DNA from: Scleromitrula shiraiana
Lineage: Eukaryota > Ascomycota > Leotiomycetes > Helotiales > Sclerotiniaceae
DNA length: 64,000 nucleotides
Assembly (NCBI GenBank): GCA_028455995.1
Contig: JABELC010000015.1
Coordinates: forward strand, 186,001-250,000
Direction of reading: 5' to 3'
Shown: one piece after another, positions 12,281 to 23,202 of the stretch
Layout: each line of letters starts with the position of its first letter
Position numbering within the stretch: position 1 is the first letter of the stretch
Made by a program: the position numbers and the translations under genes
Notes under the pieces: generated by a model
The model's input: the letters and a program-made list of their open reading frames with translations, nothing else
What the model was told of the DNA's origin: nothing
Databases searched by the model: none

Positions 12281-12944
12281 TTAACTAGCCTTCCCTCTGC
12301 CCTCTGCCTCCTCAAATCTCTTCTTCCACTTTTCTTCCTGCTTGAACAATTCCACTGATCTCATTGCACTTGGATTTCCCCAATCCGGATCTGCTTTTCC
12401 TTCTAATAATGCCTTTTGACATCCTCTAGTTAGTCTCCCTTTCTCTCCAAAATTACAAACATAAAAAAGAGGACATGATATGAAGGAAGACAAATCACAA
12501 TGAGAAGAAAATACATACCTCAATAACATCATCCTCACCCTTGAACACCGCACCCGCAAGAGGAGACTGCCCTCTATCATTCAAAGAATTAGGATTCGCA
12601 CCATGTTGGAGCAGCAAACGGACGAGAGGGGCATGGCCATGATAGGAAGCCAGCATTATCTATTTATCATATCAGTTCGTTGGTTTTAATGTTACAAACC
12701 TAGAAACGCCGAGAGGATACACGTGAATGAAACGAAACGAGGGGCGAAAATTACATACCAAAGTGTCCCCCTTGTCGTTCGTCATGTTAGCAGGTAAACC
12801 AGCAGGCAACGCTTGTTCGAAGATTTCAATTTGTCCTGTGCGTGCGGCGTCGTACATTCGCGATGCGAAAGCTATTATTTCGGGGGTTAGGGAGGCGGCG
12901 CCGTTGCTGTTGGTTGTTGATTGTGGGGGGTTGGAGTCGAACAT
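12281..12944 (-). CDS. Ankyrin-repeat protein, 152 aa, three exons
   Basis: Exons at 12944-12759, 12659-12519 and 12412-12281 are all in phase 0 and give 152 residues starting MFDSNPPQ. An in-frame ATG at 13082 would add 46 polar residues but looks like 5' UTR. Residues 27-110 form ankyrin helices: RMYDAARTGQIEIFEQAL, then DKGDTLIMLASYHGHAPL with the canonical TLIMLAS and HG positions, then LLLQHGANPN and DRGQSPLAGAVFKG. A short charged C-terminal helix follows (KQEEKWKKRFEEAE). Small, nearly all-ankyrin proteins of this size are conserved in fungi as likely scaffold or chaperone proteins; a specific partner cannot be named. It shares a 470-base divergent promoter region with the enoyl-CoA hydratase gene. 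Confidence 0.85.
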
Positions 12945-13417
12945 TTTTGGGGTGGGGATGAGGGGTTGTTTGCTGGATGGAGAGATAGATGATGATGACT
13001 CTTGGTATGTATGTAGGACTTGATTGTTTTGAATTTGTCTTGTTGGGTTGTCACTGTGTAGTTGTATTACGATGTTATTCATATAGATGGTGATGTAATC
13101 TTATATGAATTGAATTGGATTGGATTAGAAATCTTAAGGTTTAGATTTAGTGGGATGAAATTCGATGATTCGGGCTCGGGAGTACAATATGCTGTCATTT
13201 ATTTATCCGATTCTATGCGGATGACACCCCGCAAACTGTAACCTCGGAAGCTAAGAGGAAGCTCGAAATTTAATCAACAAGCTCTACTTATTCATTTTAC
13301 GAACATATTCGTATATGGATCATCTCCAAATTTCTCAGCAAGAGCCCCGAATACAGAAATAACACCGCCAATGTTATAAGTTACGATCAATCCCTAGAGA
13401 AAGAACAAAAACACACA
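12945..13417. promoter_or_regulatory. Divergent promoter region, ankyrin / enoyl-CoA hydratase
   Basis: The two start codons face away from each other across this stretch, so promoters for both genes must lie here. I see no strong named motif. Confidence 0.4.
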
Positions 13418-14599
13418 ATGCGACCAATCCCCTCCCTCCGACTCACCACCACCCTCCCCAAACTCATCTCTCCCTCCCTCACAACCGTACGATTCTACTC
13501 CACGCCCTCCTCTCAACCCCAACAACAAACTCAATTCATAAACTCCTTCACGATCCCCACCCGCCACTCCAACGGCACAATCCGCATAATCTCGCTCTGT
13601 CGACCGTCTGCGAGAAACGCCATCTCCGTGCAATTACTCAGCGAACTACGCGCTCACATCGACGACATAGCAGCGGAGTATGATGGGGAGGGAAATGAAA
13701 TTAGGAGGGTTGGAGAGAAGGGTGTGGATAAGCCGACTAGGGCGCTCATTATTGCTAGTGAGGTTGATGGGGTTTTTTGCGCCGGGGCGGATTTAAAGGA
13801 GAGGAGGGGGTTTAGTAGCGAGGAGTGAGTTTACTTTTATTTATTTTCTTGCCTGTTGTGGATATTTGATGGAAGCTTCTTTTTTTTTTTTTTTGATTAG
13901 GGCTCCTGTCTCCCAATCTCTTTCTCTCAATCTAGTCTCCCATCTCCCTCAAAAGTAATCAATCAAACAAACTAACCACTCCTCCTCCACGACAGGACAA
14001 ACGCCTTCCTCACCTCCCTGCGCTCTACATTCACCGCCATCTCCACCCTCCCCATCCCCACCATCTCTGCCATCTCCTCCCTCGCTCTCGGCGGCGGCCT
14101 CGAACTAGCCCTCAGCACCACCCTGCGCGTGCTCGCCTCCACCGCCATCATCGGGCTCCCCGAAACCAAACTCGGTATTATCCCCGGCGCGGGGGGAACA
14201 TATCGCTTAGCTGCTCTCATTGGTGTTAATAGGGCGAGGGATTTGATATTGACGGGACGCAGGGTTAGTGCTAGCGAGGCTTATTTCTTGGGAATTGCGG
14301 ATCGCTTGGTTGATGTGGGGGCTGATGGGGGGCTTGGAGGGGAGGGCAAGGATGAGGAGAAAGGGAAGGAGGAATTGATGAAAAGGGCGAAGGAAGAGGT
14401 GTTGAAGGAGGCGGTTAAATTTGCCGGGGAAATTACCGAGGGGGGGCCGGTGGCCATTAGGAGTGCGCTTAAGGCGGTGGGGTGGGCGAGTGAGGAGGTG
14501 GAAAATAAGATGTATGAGAGGGTTGTGGGGACGGAAGATAGGGATGAGGCGTTGGCTGCTTTTAGAGAGAAGAGGAGGCCGGTTTTTAAGGGGAGATAA
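13418..14599 (+). CDS. Mitochondrial enoyl-CoA hydratase, methylglutaconyl-CoA hydratase type (AUH)
   Basis: Exons 13418-13824 and 13996-14599 give 336 residues. The first 35 residues are Arg/Ser/Thr-rich without acidic residues and end in RFYST, a typical mitochondrial presequence. The crotonase fold follows: RPSARNAIS, then GVFCAGADLKER (oxyanion-hole strand), ISAISSLALGGGLELAL with the first catalytic Glu, and GLPETKLGIIPGAGGTYRL with the second. Keeping both glutamates and the AGADLKER signature favours hydration of 3-methylglutaconyl-CoA in leucine breakdown, as in AUH, over an isomerase. A Gly/Glu/Lys-rich insert (about 230-250) is unusual. The second exon begins GC-rich. The 171-base intron carries a poly-T tract. 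Confidence 0.88.
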
Positions 14600-14916
14600 G
14601 ACTGGCTAGATAGGACATGGGCATATTCTATCATGTTATATTGTATGGCGTTTTGGAATGGGTATGGATGTTATTCTGGTGATGATTGTGGATTTGACAT
14701 CACCAGATACCATTCACAAGAAGTGGAAATATAAATCAAACAAGATTTAGAGCAAGAAATATACCATTGTATTGCAAGTTCATCAATATCATAATCTCAT
14801 TTCATCCTTCCTTTCCATGCCCAACCATAACGCATCATCATCCATCGTCCATCATCCATCGTAATCATACAATACAAGTCTCTCATCCATCCGTTCAAGC
14901 ATCCCAAACAAACCAT
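14600..14916. other. Convergent 3' spacer
   Basis: Lies between the stops of the hydratase (+) and the LEA-like gene (-). It contains short CATC/CCATC repeats near 14836-14862 and no gene. Confidence 0.45.
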
Positions 14917-15473
14917 CTACAACTTCCCCTTAACCTCTTCCGCCTTTCCCTTAGCCTCCCCCTTCAACTGACTAGCCTTCCCCTTGGCCTCCCCCTTCAA
15001 CTCCTGTGCCTTCCCCTTGGCTTCCGAGCTCGACATACCGGCCACCTCTTTTGCTTTTTTAGTCACTGTTTCTACATTCATGCAAACAACCATCTCGTTA
15101 GCTTCTTATCTTCATAATCATCAATGATAGATATATTTGTGAGATGAAGAGGATGTATTTATAAGAGAAACCGTATATATCAACCCATAAACAAAAACTC
15201 CATATCAAAACATCAAACTCAGAAGCCAATGACAGAAAATAGAATATAACATAACATACCAGCACCCTCAATGCCCCCAACAAGCGTATCGGCGACCTTG
15301 CGATCTACCGTCTTTGCCGCGTCCTTTATAGTCTCCGTTGCTGATTTCTGCGTCGCGAATGTGGACGAGAAGGGTCTGTATCCGATGAATTGAGCGGTTG
15401 ATGATGGGCGGATGGAAGGGATGGAGAGACGGGTTTGGCGGAGGATGGTGCGGGTGAGGGTGATTGGGGACAT
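14917..15473 (-). CDS. Mitochondrial LEA-like small protein, 122 aa, two exons
   Basis: Exon 1 (15473-15260) and exon 2 (15071-14917) join in phase 1. The N-terminus (MSPITLTRTILRQTRLSIPS to about residue 40, ending RPFSST) is rich in Arg, Ser and Thr with no acidic residue, a clear mitochondrial targeting sequence. The rest is a hydrophilic amphipathic helix: ATETIKDAAKTVDRKVADTL, then three KGKA-(x)4-KGEA-type 11-residue repeats near the C-terminus, characteristic of group 3 late-embryogenesis-abundant proteins. Such proteins protect membranes and enzymes during drying or stress. The repeats are encoded entirely by exon 2. A perfect TGACGTCA site lies about 260 bases upstream of the ATG, fitting control by a bZIP stress factor. 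Confidence 0.82.
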
Positions 15474-16723
15474 TTTTGTTAATTTGTATGATGTTTTGTT
15501 TGGGTTGTTTGTTGTTTAGAAGGGAGTTTATTTGTGTATATGTTGTGTGTATTGGGGTTTGTGAATTGATTCGAAATGAGATTAAAATCGATGTTTTTTC
15601 AGAAGATGAGAAAGAAAGAAAAGAATAGGAAAATGTCCTTGGGTAGTAGAAGTACTTAAAGCAGGAACGAGGGAAGCTTGATCAATAGCTTGAAGCTAGG
15701 AGCTATGATCAGATCGAATCGAAGGGGGCGATGACGTCAGTGGTGTAGTTCGGTTCACCCCTCTTCTTAAGCTCTTGATTGATGCATTTTGTTGATGAGC
15801 AACTTGGTACCTTGGAATTGAGAAAATTAATTACTTCATTGTCTCGTGTTCTTTATGTTTTTATACTAGAATGTGTCTGTTATGTTGGTTGCGATAATTG
15901 AGTTACGCATTATTTTATCATTATTATTGTAACTATTATATAATCCTCAATTTCCGGATGGGAATTATATATTTGCCATCCTTAAGCATTAAAGATCCGA
16001 CAATTGTCAAACAACACCAGATAATGAATATATTTGAACATTAACGAGATATTAGACATATAAGTAAAAATTGTATTGCGGAGTGTGAAATTGTTACTAT
16101 TGTATCATATCATATCGTATTCTCCATGCCCCCATCCCCCATCCACTCGACATATCCAATCCATTCAACATTATCCATATCTTCTCCCCTAACCATATCC
16201 TCGTCCTCGTCGTCATCATCTCATCGCCTCGTCACCTCATCACCCTTCCAATCCAATTCCAATCCTCCTCCAAGTAAGATAGATAATAAACAGATTCAAT
16301 CCAATCCACATATATTGAGAACAAAGCAAAATACGACAAAACAAACAAAACAACGCTAAAAGAATGTAGGGAATACATACCTATCTATTTATCTATGAAA
16401 TAAATAGATAGATAAATAAACAACTAAAAAAACATTCAAATAGCTAACTAAAACAAAATAGATGAGAAGAAAAAGGAAATTCAAAGACGAAAAATGATAG
16501 AACTGTCCCTCCCTCCTACCAACCCTTTTCCAAAAATACATAAGAAACAAAATATCCTCACTACCAGCATACACCCACCCATCCATTCATCCATCCATCC
16601 ATCCAACCAATCCAACCGAAATTTTGTCCAAATCCGAAAACATAAACTCCTTCCATATTTTACAATCTCATCCTCGTCCTCAATATCAAAGTAACCTCTC
16701 TCCAAATCCTAGTTCTCAAAAAC
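15474..16723. other. Intergenic region between LEA-like and Ace2-like genes
   Basis: The left part is the LEA-like gene promoter with the CRE described separately. The right part (16100-16720) holds CATC/CCAT repeats and TAGATAGATAAATA-type repeats, and probably the 3' UTR of the Ace2-like gene. No gene is evident. Confidence 0.45.
15732..15739. promoter_or_regulatory. CRE palindrome TGACGTCA
   Basis: This is a perfect 8-base CREB/ATF palindrome. It lies 259 bases upstream of the start codon of the mitochondrial LEA-like gene. Fungal AtfA/Atf1-type bZIP factors bind this sequence and control stress and spore-dormancy genes. Use by this gene is inferred from position. Confidence 0.5.
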
Positions 16724-19084
16724 TCAAGGACTCCCAAAGAAAACATCCTCCTCATTTCTAAACATCTCACCATCACCTGGCGGAGCAAATATACTATCGA
16801 ATTTACTCATCAAAAGATCCGATTCTCGCTCAATATGCGTCATTCCTGAGTTATTTACCACTGTCGAAGCCGCAAAAGTTTCCAAGAAAATATCATCTTG
16901 TTCTGTAATATTCGGTAGACTGCTTAATTCTCCACTGCTAGAGACGGTTTCGAGATCATAAAAATGAGTGTTATTATCTGGTGATGAGGATTCGCATAAG
17001 CCTGGTGGAGAGTAATTACTATTTGCGGATTTGGCAGGTGATGTTGAGCGTGAGGGGAGATGTTCAGATAAATTTGAATGAGCGCTGAATACAGATGGGG
17101 CTCGTGTTGCTTGGATTACTCTTGGTGAGACGCATTCTGTGATTGAGGCGGCAATTGATGAGGATCTTGTTCGGGAGTATTCGTAATCGCTGAAAGGTCT
17201 ATTGTCTAGGACATCATCTGCTTCACTTCGAGGTGATTGAGCAGATGCACTTTCTGAATATTCTGAGGATGATGATGAAATACCCTTGACTTTGCTTCGA
17301 GTTCTGGAGGATTTTGAAAGCCGTTCTTCATCATCTGGTCGATGCTTTCGGGGTCTACCTCTCTTGACAGTTTTCTTCACTACACCTTCGAAGGCACCAA
17401 TGCACATTCCACGCTGTCTGTGTCGTGTAAGAGCATCATGTCGTGCGAAACTATTTCCACATTGACATGGATATGGTTTTACTCCGCTATGAATTTTTGC
17501 GTGTCGTTTGAGATCATGTTGCCTTACGAAGCATTTATGACAATGTGGACATTGAAATTGTCTATCTCCAAGATGCGTTTGGACATGTGACTTAATGTTC
17601 TCTTTTCTTCCAAATCGCTTACCGCAGTCGGGATACAAGCAGAGCCATTTAGTATCACCTGCACCGGGATCAGGTGCTTGAATATACGTAGCAATATCAT
17701 CGATAGTGATACCAGTGTCGGTAATGGATTCTTCGAGGTTGATACTTGAAATTGACTCTGATCGGCGAAATGAAGATTGAGCAGGAGAGCTTAAAGCAGG
17801 TTCCGAAACTGGAAGTCCATTGGAAAATTGTGGTAGCGGATAAGAAGATACGTCTGGTGCCTCTAAGATTGGTCTGTTTGTGAATGGATCTCTGAAAACC
17901 CTTTCGCGAGATTGTTCTGGTGATAAAGGATAGGAAAGATCTTGAGAAACATTTGAGGATGCTGGTGAATATTGTGATTGAGATTGTGGGTCATTTTTAA
18001 GGAAATCGAGATTGATGGTTGACATGTTCATGAAATTGGATGTCGGCATTGGTGCGGAATCAAATGTACTGGTGGTAGGTGGTATGGGTCCAGATCCTGG
18101 CGAATTTGGGTCATCTTTCATCTCAGCTTCTCTTCTTAAATCGTCAAATACATTCTTTGCTCTTCGATTATTTTTAGGTTTGATTGTCTCTTCCATGGAT
18201 GTATCGTAATCTTCGCGGAATCTTTGTGTAATATGTTCTTGTTTGATGGTTCGATTGCCGGCAAAGGGACTTTCCAATGGAACGGGTGGGAAATAATCTA
18301 TCATGCTTAGAACAAGTTCGAAATTGGGAGTAGCATACCTACTCGTAGCATCTTGAGTGGGGGGTGTAATAGGTCTATGTGGTGATTTCAAAGCTAGATT
18401 CTCAAATTGAGCGACTCTATCTAGAATGACACCACTAATTCTCCTCGATGATCTTCTGCTGTGATTCGCAGAACTAGGCTCTGATTCAACACTTGGAATT
18501 CCAGATTCGGTGAAGAATTGCATGAATGTCGGTGTCATGGCCGTATTTGTGTTGAAAAATTCAAAGTCATTGCCCCCATTGTAGTTGGGGTCGACTGGCA
18601 TTATCGTGTTCATGGGTCCGGAATATGAATATGAAGGTTGATGTCCTTGTATTTGATATGAGTTTGCACATTCGGCCTCGAACGATTGTCTGTGTGGAGT
18701 GACGATTGGTCCAAAATGGTTCTCGTCATTTTCGTACGTCATGAAAGATTGCTGGCCCGGGCGAACCAGTCTCTGCTGCTGCGTCTCTCGCAATATATGC
18801 TGTTGTGTCGTTTGATATCCTATGTTAGTATTACTTACCGATTGTCCCTGCGGTGTGATTGGTCGTCGTCGTGTGTCCAGACTCATTCCACGTCGGTGGG
18901 CATGTTTCTGAACAGAAGTTGGTGGCAGGTTATTTGCCTTCACTGTATCGAATGCGGTTGGTGTCGAATTTTGTCGTCTGTGTTGTCGATGTCGATTTTG
19001 AAGGTTGTTGTTTGGATTTGACAGCATTATGAATGCTAGAAGAGTTCGGAAATGTTGTCGATTGAAAGTATTGCAATTAAGCAA
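16724..19084 (-). CDS. C2H2 zinc-finger transcription factor, Ace2/Swi5 type
   Basis: A single long frame of 786 residues; the in-frame ATG at 19027 (residue 20, MLSNPNNN) may be the true start. The first 470 residues are Gln/Ser/Asn/Pro-rich, disordered and carry many SP/TP sites. Three fingers follow at about 482-504 (WLCLYPDCGKRFGRKENIKSH), 512-532 (CPHCHKCFVRQHDLKRH) and 540-561, the last with the atypical CQCGNSFARHDALTRH...C form. The shortened third finger and the KRGRPRK AT-hook-like motif just after it are hallmarks of the Ace2/Swi5 family, which in yeasts drives cell-separation and chitinase genes and in moulds affects conidiation and wall integrity. The many SP/TP sites fit regulation by CDK or MAPK. 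It diverges from the CBS/PB1 gene across a 1.5 kb region. Confidence 0.87.
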   Translation of the reverse strand: MLNCNTFNRQHFRTLLAFIMLSNPNNNLQNRHRQHRRQNSTPTAFDTVKANNLPPTSVQKHAHRRGMSLDTRRRPITPQGQSVSNTNIGYQTTQQHILRETQQQRLVRPGQQSFMTYENDENHFGPIVTPHRQSFEAECANSYQIQGHQPSYSYSGPMNTIMPVDPNYNGGNDFEFFNTNTAMTPTFMQFFTESGIPSVESEPSSANHSRRSSRRISGVILDRVAQFENLALKSPHRPITPPTQDATSRYATPNFELVLSMIDYFPPVPLESPFAGNRTIKQEHITQRFREDYDTSMEETIKPKNNRRAKNVFDDLRREAEMKDDPNSPGSGPIPPTTSTFDSAPMPTSNFMNMSTINLDFLKNDPQSQSQYSPASSNVSQDLSYPLSPEQSRERVFRDPFTNRPILEAPDVSSYPLPQFSNGLPVSEPALSSPAQSSFRRSESISSINLEESITDTGITIDDIATYIQAPDPGAGDTKWLCLYPDCGKRFGRKENIKSHVQTHLGDRQFQCPHCHKCFVRQHDLKRHAKIHSGVKPYPCQCGNSFARHDALTRHRQRGMCIGAFEGVVKKTVKRGRPRKHRPDDEERLSKSSRTRSKVKGISSSSSEYSESASAQSPRSEADDVLDNRPFSDYEYSRTRSSSIAASITECVSPRVIQATRAPSVFSAHSNLSEHLPSRSTSPAKSANSNYSPPGLCESSSPDNNTHFYDLETVSSSGELSSLPNITEQDDIFLETFAASTVVNNSGMTHIERESDLLMSKFDSIFAPPGDGEMFRNEEDVFFGSP

Positions 19085-20575
19085 ACCTATTTGTTCCGAG
19101 ACTATAAAAAAGATTAATGATTGAATAATTGATGAAAGTAGATAAATAATAATGTATAAATGTATAAATTGATGAATTGATAAATTGATAAATTGATAAC
19201 ATACCTCACGCAGCGCAAGCCGTTAGGCCGGGCAATTTGATATATTAGAACTGCTCAGCAGTTATGGGACTCTATGTTGAGTCTTTTTTGATAAATAAAA
19301 TGGGGACTTCCTCAGTCCTTTGAAGGCGGTCGAAAGAAAATGTGGTACTTTTGATGAAAGTCTTCGCAGGTAGAGGAAGTAAAGATTTTTTATTATTTGT
19401 TCTAATTGAGATATCTAATTCAAGATGATGAGAATTTGTTTCTTTTCTTTTTTTTTAGAAATACGAAAAAAAAAAAAAAAAAAAGATGTGGATAGAGGGT
19501 AAAGCGATGATTATGGGGAGGAAGAGGAAGAAATCAATTGAGAAAATCGATAGTCCAGCATACTCGAGTACATGTCACTAATAAATCTGATGTTATCTTT
19601 GGAGTAAGGCGTCAAAATCAACAATACTTTTCTTGTTGTGAGGGGCAACCAATTTATATGATTCATCCAATTGAATGAGGGGATGATTATTATCTAAAGG
19701 GTTAGTAATCATCAGCTTTTACTTAATTAAGCGTTTAGAACTTCAGACTACCCACTCTCGAGCCACTCTCGAGCCACTCACACATCACTCACACACACCA
19801 CTCCAGAGCTTACACCACTTTCAATTTGATCGAGTTTGAAAACCTTAAATATCAGACAATAATAATTAATTAAACCGCTGTTGCCGCATAGACCACATAA
19901 CTGCGCTTGGAGTTTTACATAATCTTTTTGTGACATAATCTTTTGTGTACATCGGATGGCATATATTCCCATATTTGGTCATTCCTCTTCAATTAACCAA
20001 TTATTAAATTCAACATAATATGTATGAAGTACATACACATAGTACATAACTTTTCGTTAAAACCTTTTACCCACTTCCAATGATTTATGTCAATTTTTTT
20101 ACTTGATATGGAATTATTATTAATATGAATTTTATTTATGTATAAAATATCTTTTCATATTCATAATTTAATTCCAATTTCACCCAAAGTTGGTTCAAAA
20201 TTGCTATTTTTGATCAATTATTCAATTATTCAATTATTGAAATATTGAAATATTGAAATATTGTCATTTGATGTCTCTCCCTCCTACCCTTTGCTCGGAA
20301 GAACTCGTAAGATGTTTGGTGTTTCCTTATCAAACTATTCCCGTACTCCCTCCCATCTCAAAAAAATCCTCATAATTTCCCAAAATATCAAGAAAAAACA
20401 AATTTCAATTCGTAAATTCCCCCCCAAAACTTCATTTGATCATTATTGAAACTCGTTTTTCTCTTTTCTTCCCCTCTAACTTCTGCATGATTTCTTCATC
20501 TAGCATATGAATCAAGGATTGATTGCATAACCACGAATTACCTTGCTTCATAATATCTGTGAGGCATAATTAATT
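19085..20575. promoter_or_regulatory. Long divergent promoter region
   Basis: The region separates two divergent genes. It holds an 18-base A run at about 19467-19484, a direct repeat of CCACTCTCGAG around 19750-19773, and AT-rich ATTGAAATATTG repeats at 20230-20262. The size fits a complex promoter for the Ace2-like regulator. No coding frame is convincing. Confidence 0.45.
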
Positions 20576-22824
20576 ATGGCATCCACTACTGGTACCATGC
20601 GTGGGACACCAAATCGCGGTCAAGCTCGTGGGCAATTGCCTGCCTTCAACAACAGTCCTGCTTCGAATATCCCTCGACCCGCACACGAGTCTATCGCGAC
20701 TCATGCAACACCGAGTACTCAAAGTGAAGTTGGTGGATCAAGTATGAGCGCAAGCAGAGCAAAGCAATCCAAGAGAGATGAGGTATGTATATATATATGT
20801 ACTCCTACTTGTCATGCTGCATTCCCCACTCTCTCGATCTTTTTGAAAATCCTCAATATCGAAATTTACTCTTTTCATACAAATTATACCATACACCATG
20901 CCTCAAGTTAGACGTAAGAAAAGTAAGGTGAAGTTGACTGTTCCACAGGCGATCAGGAGGAAGATCGAGACCGATCTCAGTAAGAAGAGCAAGACGACAA
21001 ATCGAGCTCGACAGACAAGAAAAGCCCCTCCTGGAACCGTTCTCGCTCTCCGACCAAGTCAAGCGCTCCAAATAAAACCGAATACTACTGTGGCAGAAGC
21101 TGCTCAGTTGATGGCAGCAAAGAGAGAAGATTGTGTTCTAGTTACCGACGATGACGACCGTATCGCAGGTATTTTTACTGCCAAAGATTTGGCCTTTAGG
21201 GTTGTGGGAGCAGGAATTAAGGCCGCCAATATTACCATTTCCGAAATTATGACCAAGAATCCTCTCTGCGCAAGAACCGATACCAGTGCTACCGATGCTT
21301 TAGATTTGATGGTTAGAAAGGGCTTCCGTCATTTGCCAGTAATGGACGAGAACCAGGACATCTCCGGTATCCTTGATATTACAAAGTGTTTCTATGATGC
21401 TATGGAAAAATTAGAGCGGGCTTACAGCTCATCGAGGAAACTCTATGATGCATTAGAGGGTGTTCAGTCTGAATTAGGTTCCAGCCAACCTCAACAAATC
21501 ATTCAATATGTAGAAGCTTTACGGTCAAAAATGTCCGGACCTACCTTGGAGTCTGTTTTGACTGGTGTCCCACCTACTACTGTTACTGTAAGAACATCTG
21601 TGAAGGAGGCTGCTGCAATGATGAAAGAGAATCACACCACAGCTGTACTCGTCCAAGATGGAGGTTCGATTACCGGTATCTTTACTAGTAAAGATGTTGT
21701 TCTTCGTGTCATTGCTCCAGGATTGGACCCTTCTAATTGCTCGGTTGTCCGTGTCATGACCCCTCATCCAGATTTCGCTCCTATGGATATGAGCATCCAA
21801 GCAGCTTTGAGAAAAATGCATGGTAAGGTTTCATGTTCTCTTTGTTATAGCTTAACTAACTTTGCTAGATGGTCATTACCTAAATTTACCTGTTATGAAC
21901 GACGGAGGAGAGATTGTTGGAATGGTGGATGTTCTCAAGCTTACATACGCAACCTTGGAACAAATAAATACCATGTCAACTGGTGAAAGTGATAGCGGAC
22001 CAGCATGGAATAAGTTCTGGATGTCACTTGAGCACGAGACGGAATCAATGATATCTGGCGAGGGTAGTCATCACCACACTACAGGTGGCCGTTCTTTAAT
22101 GTCCCCAGATATGTCACGAAGCCATGAACGCCAAGTTGATGCTAGTGTTGCCCCCAATGATTCTGCTTCGCATATTGGTATGGATTCACCAGCACACTCA
22201 CACATAAGCCGACACGTAGATATTCCTCCCGAGGATGTCCCATTTGCATTCAAATTCAAGGCTCCCAGCGGTCGCGTGCACAGAGTTCAGGTTACTGCCA
22301 GTCATGGTCTAGCTGAACTCATTTCTGCAGTAACTAGCAAGTTGGGCGCTGAGGTTGATTCTGTTGGAGGTGCTGCTACCTTTGAGGACGGCAAGCTTGG
22401 TTCTTCTGGATTCGCTCTCAGTTATTTGGATGATGAGGGTGATTCTGTATCAATTACGACTGATCAAGATCTTCTCGAGGCGATTGTCCTCGCTCGTGGT
22501 TCCCACAGAGATAAGGTTGACTTGTTCGTTCATGACCCCGAGAAGCCACCAATCACTGCCACTATTGACCCTCAACCCCCAATTATACAACAACAAGTAC
22601 CTACACCACCACAATCAACCATCCGAAAACGTCACGTCGTCGAAGAGGAAGAGAGTGATGACGAACCTCGCTTCAAATCAAAATCCCGAAGAAACACAGC
22701 TCCACAACCAGAACCACAAGTTATTGCAGGCGTACCAAACGAGTTATTGTTACCGGGAGCGATTGTCACTCTTGCTGTCGTTATTGTTGGAGTTTTCACA
22801 TTGGCTCGTGCTACTAGTCGTTAA
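20576..22824 (+). CDS. Four-CBS plus PB1 domain protein with C-terminal membrane anchor
   Basis: Exons 20576-20782, 20949-21822 and 21869-22824 give 678 residues. The first join restores the conserved KRDEAIRRKIE sequence. Two pairs of CBS motifs follow: VLALRPSQALQIKPNTTVAE and ISEIMTKNPLCAR (about 100-225), then VLTGVPPTTVTVRTSVKEA and VVRVMTPHPDFAPMD (about 255-390). A PB1 domain (VPFAFKFKAPSGRVHRVQV and on) lies at about 483-575. A basic, acidic and Pro-rich linker follows, then one hydrophobic helix at about 651-672 (LLLPGAIVTLAVVIVGVFTL) with only a few residues after it, so a tail anchor. This architecture is conserved across fungi, including uncharacterised fission-yeast proteins. CBS pairs usually sense adenine nucleotides and PB1 mediates hetero-oligomerisation; the partner is unknown. 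Confidence 0.9.
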
Positions 22825-23202
22825 TATAAAATATTAAACTTTGGTCGTACTGATATTGTTTAGACATTATTTTTTTCTCCATATATAGCTATCGAAGGAG
22901 TGGTGCAGGCAGGAGGATGCGTTTTTATGATATTTTTGCTAGTTTTGCACCAATTCAACTCAATACCCTTGTTACATAATTTATTCGATTTTAAATATTT
23001 ATTTTATGTGATTCCCATCTGTGAGACTTTAGATGTAAATACTCGTATGGATTCCATATATTATGGTTATACTGGGGAAACCCATGAACCAATCAAATGT
23101 TCCTAAAATAGTATAGCGCATAATTAATACTAGCGCAATATCGATATCTGAGATCTCAAAAAAGGTTCGATGATTTGAGGCGGAACAACAAACACCTCAA
23201 CA
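22825..23202. other. Short spacer with 3' UTR and promoter
   Basis: AT-rich spacer between two genes on the same strand. I see no open frame of interest. Confidence 0.45.
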
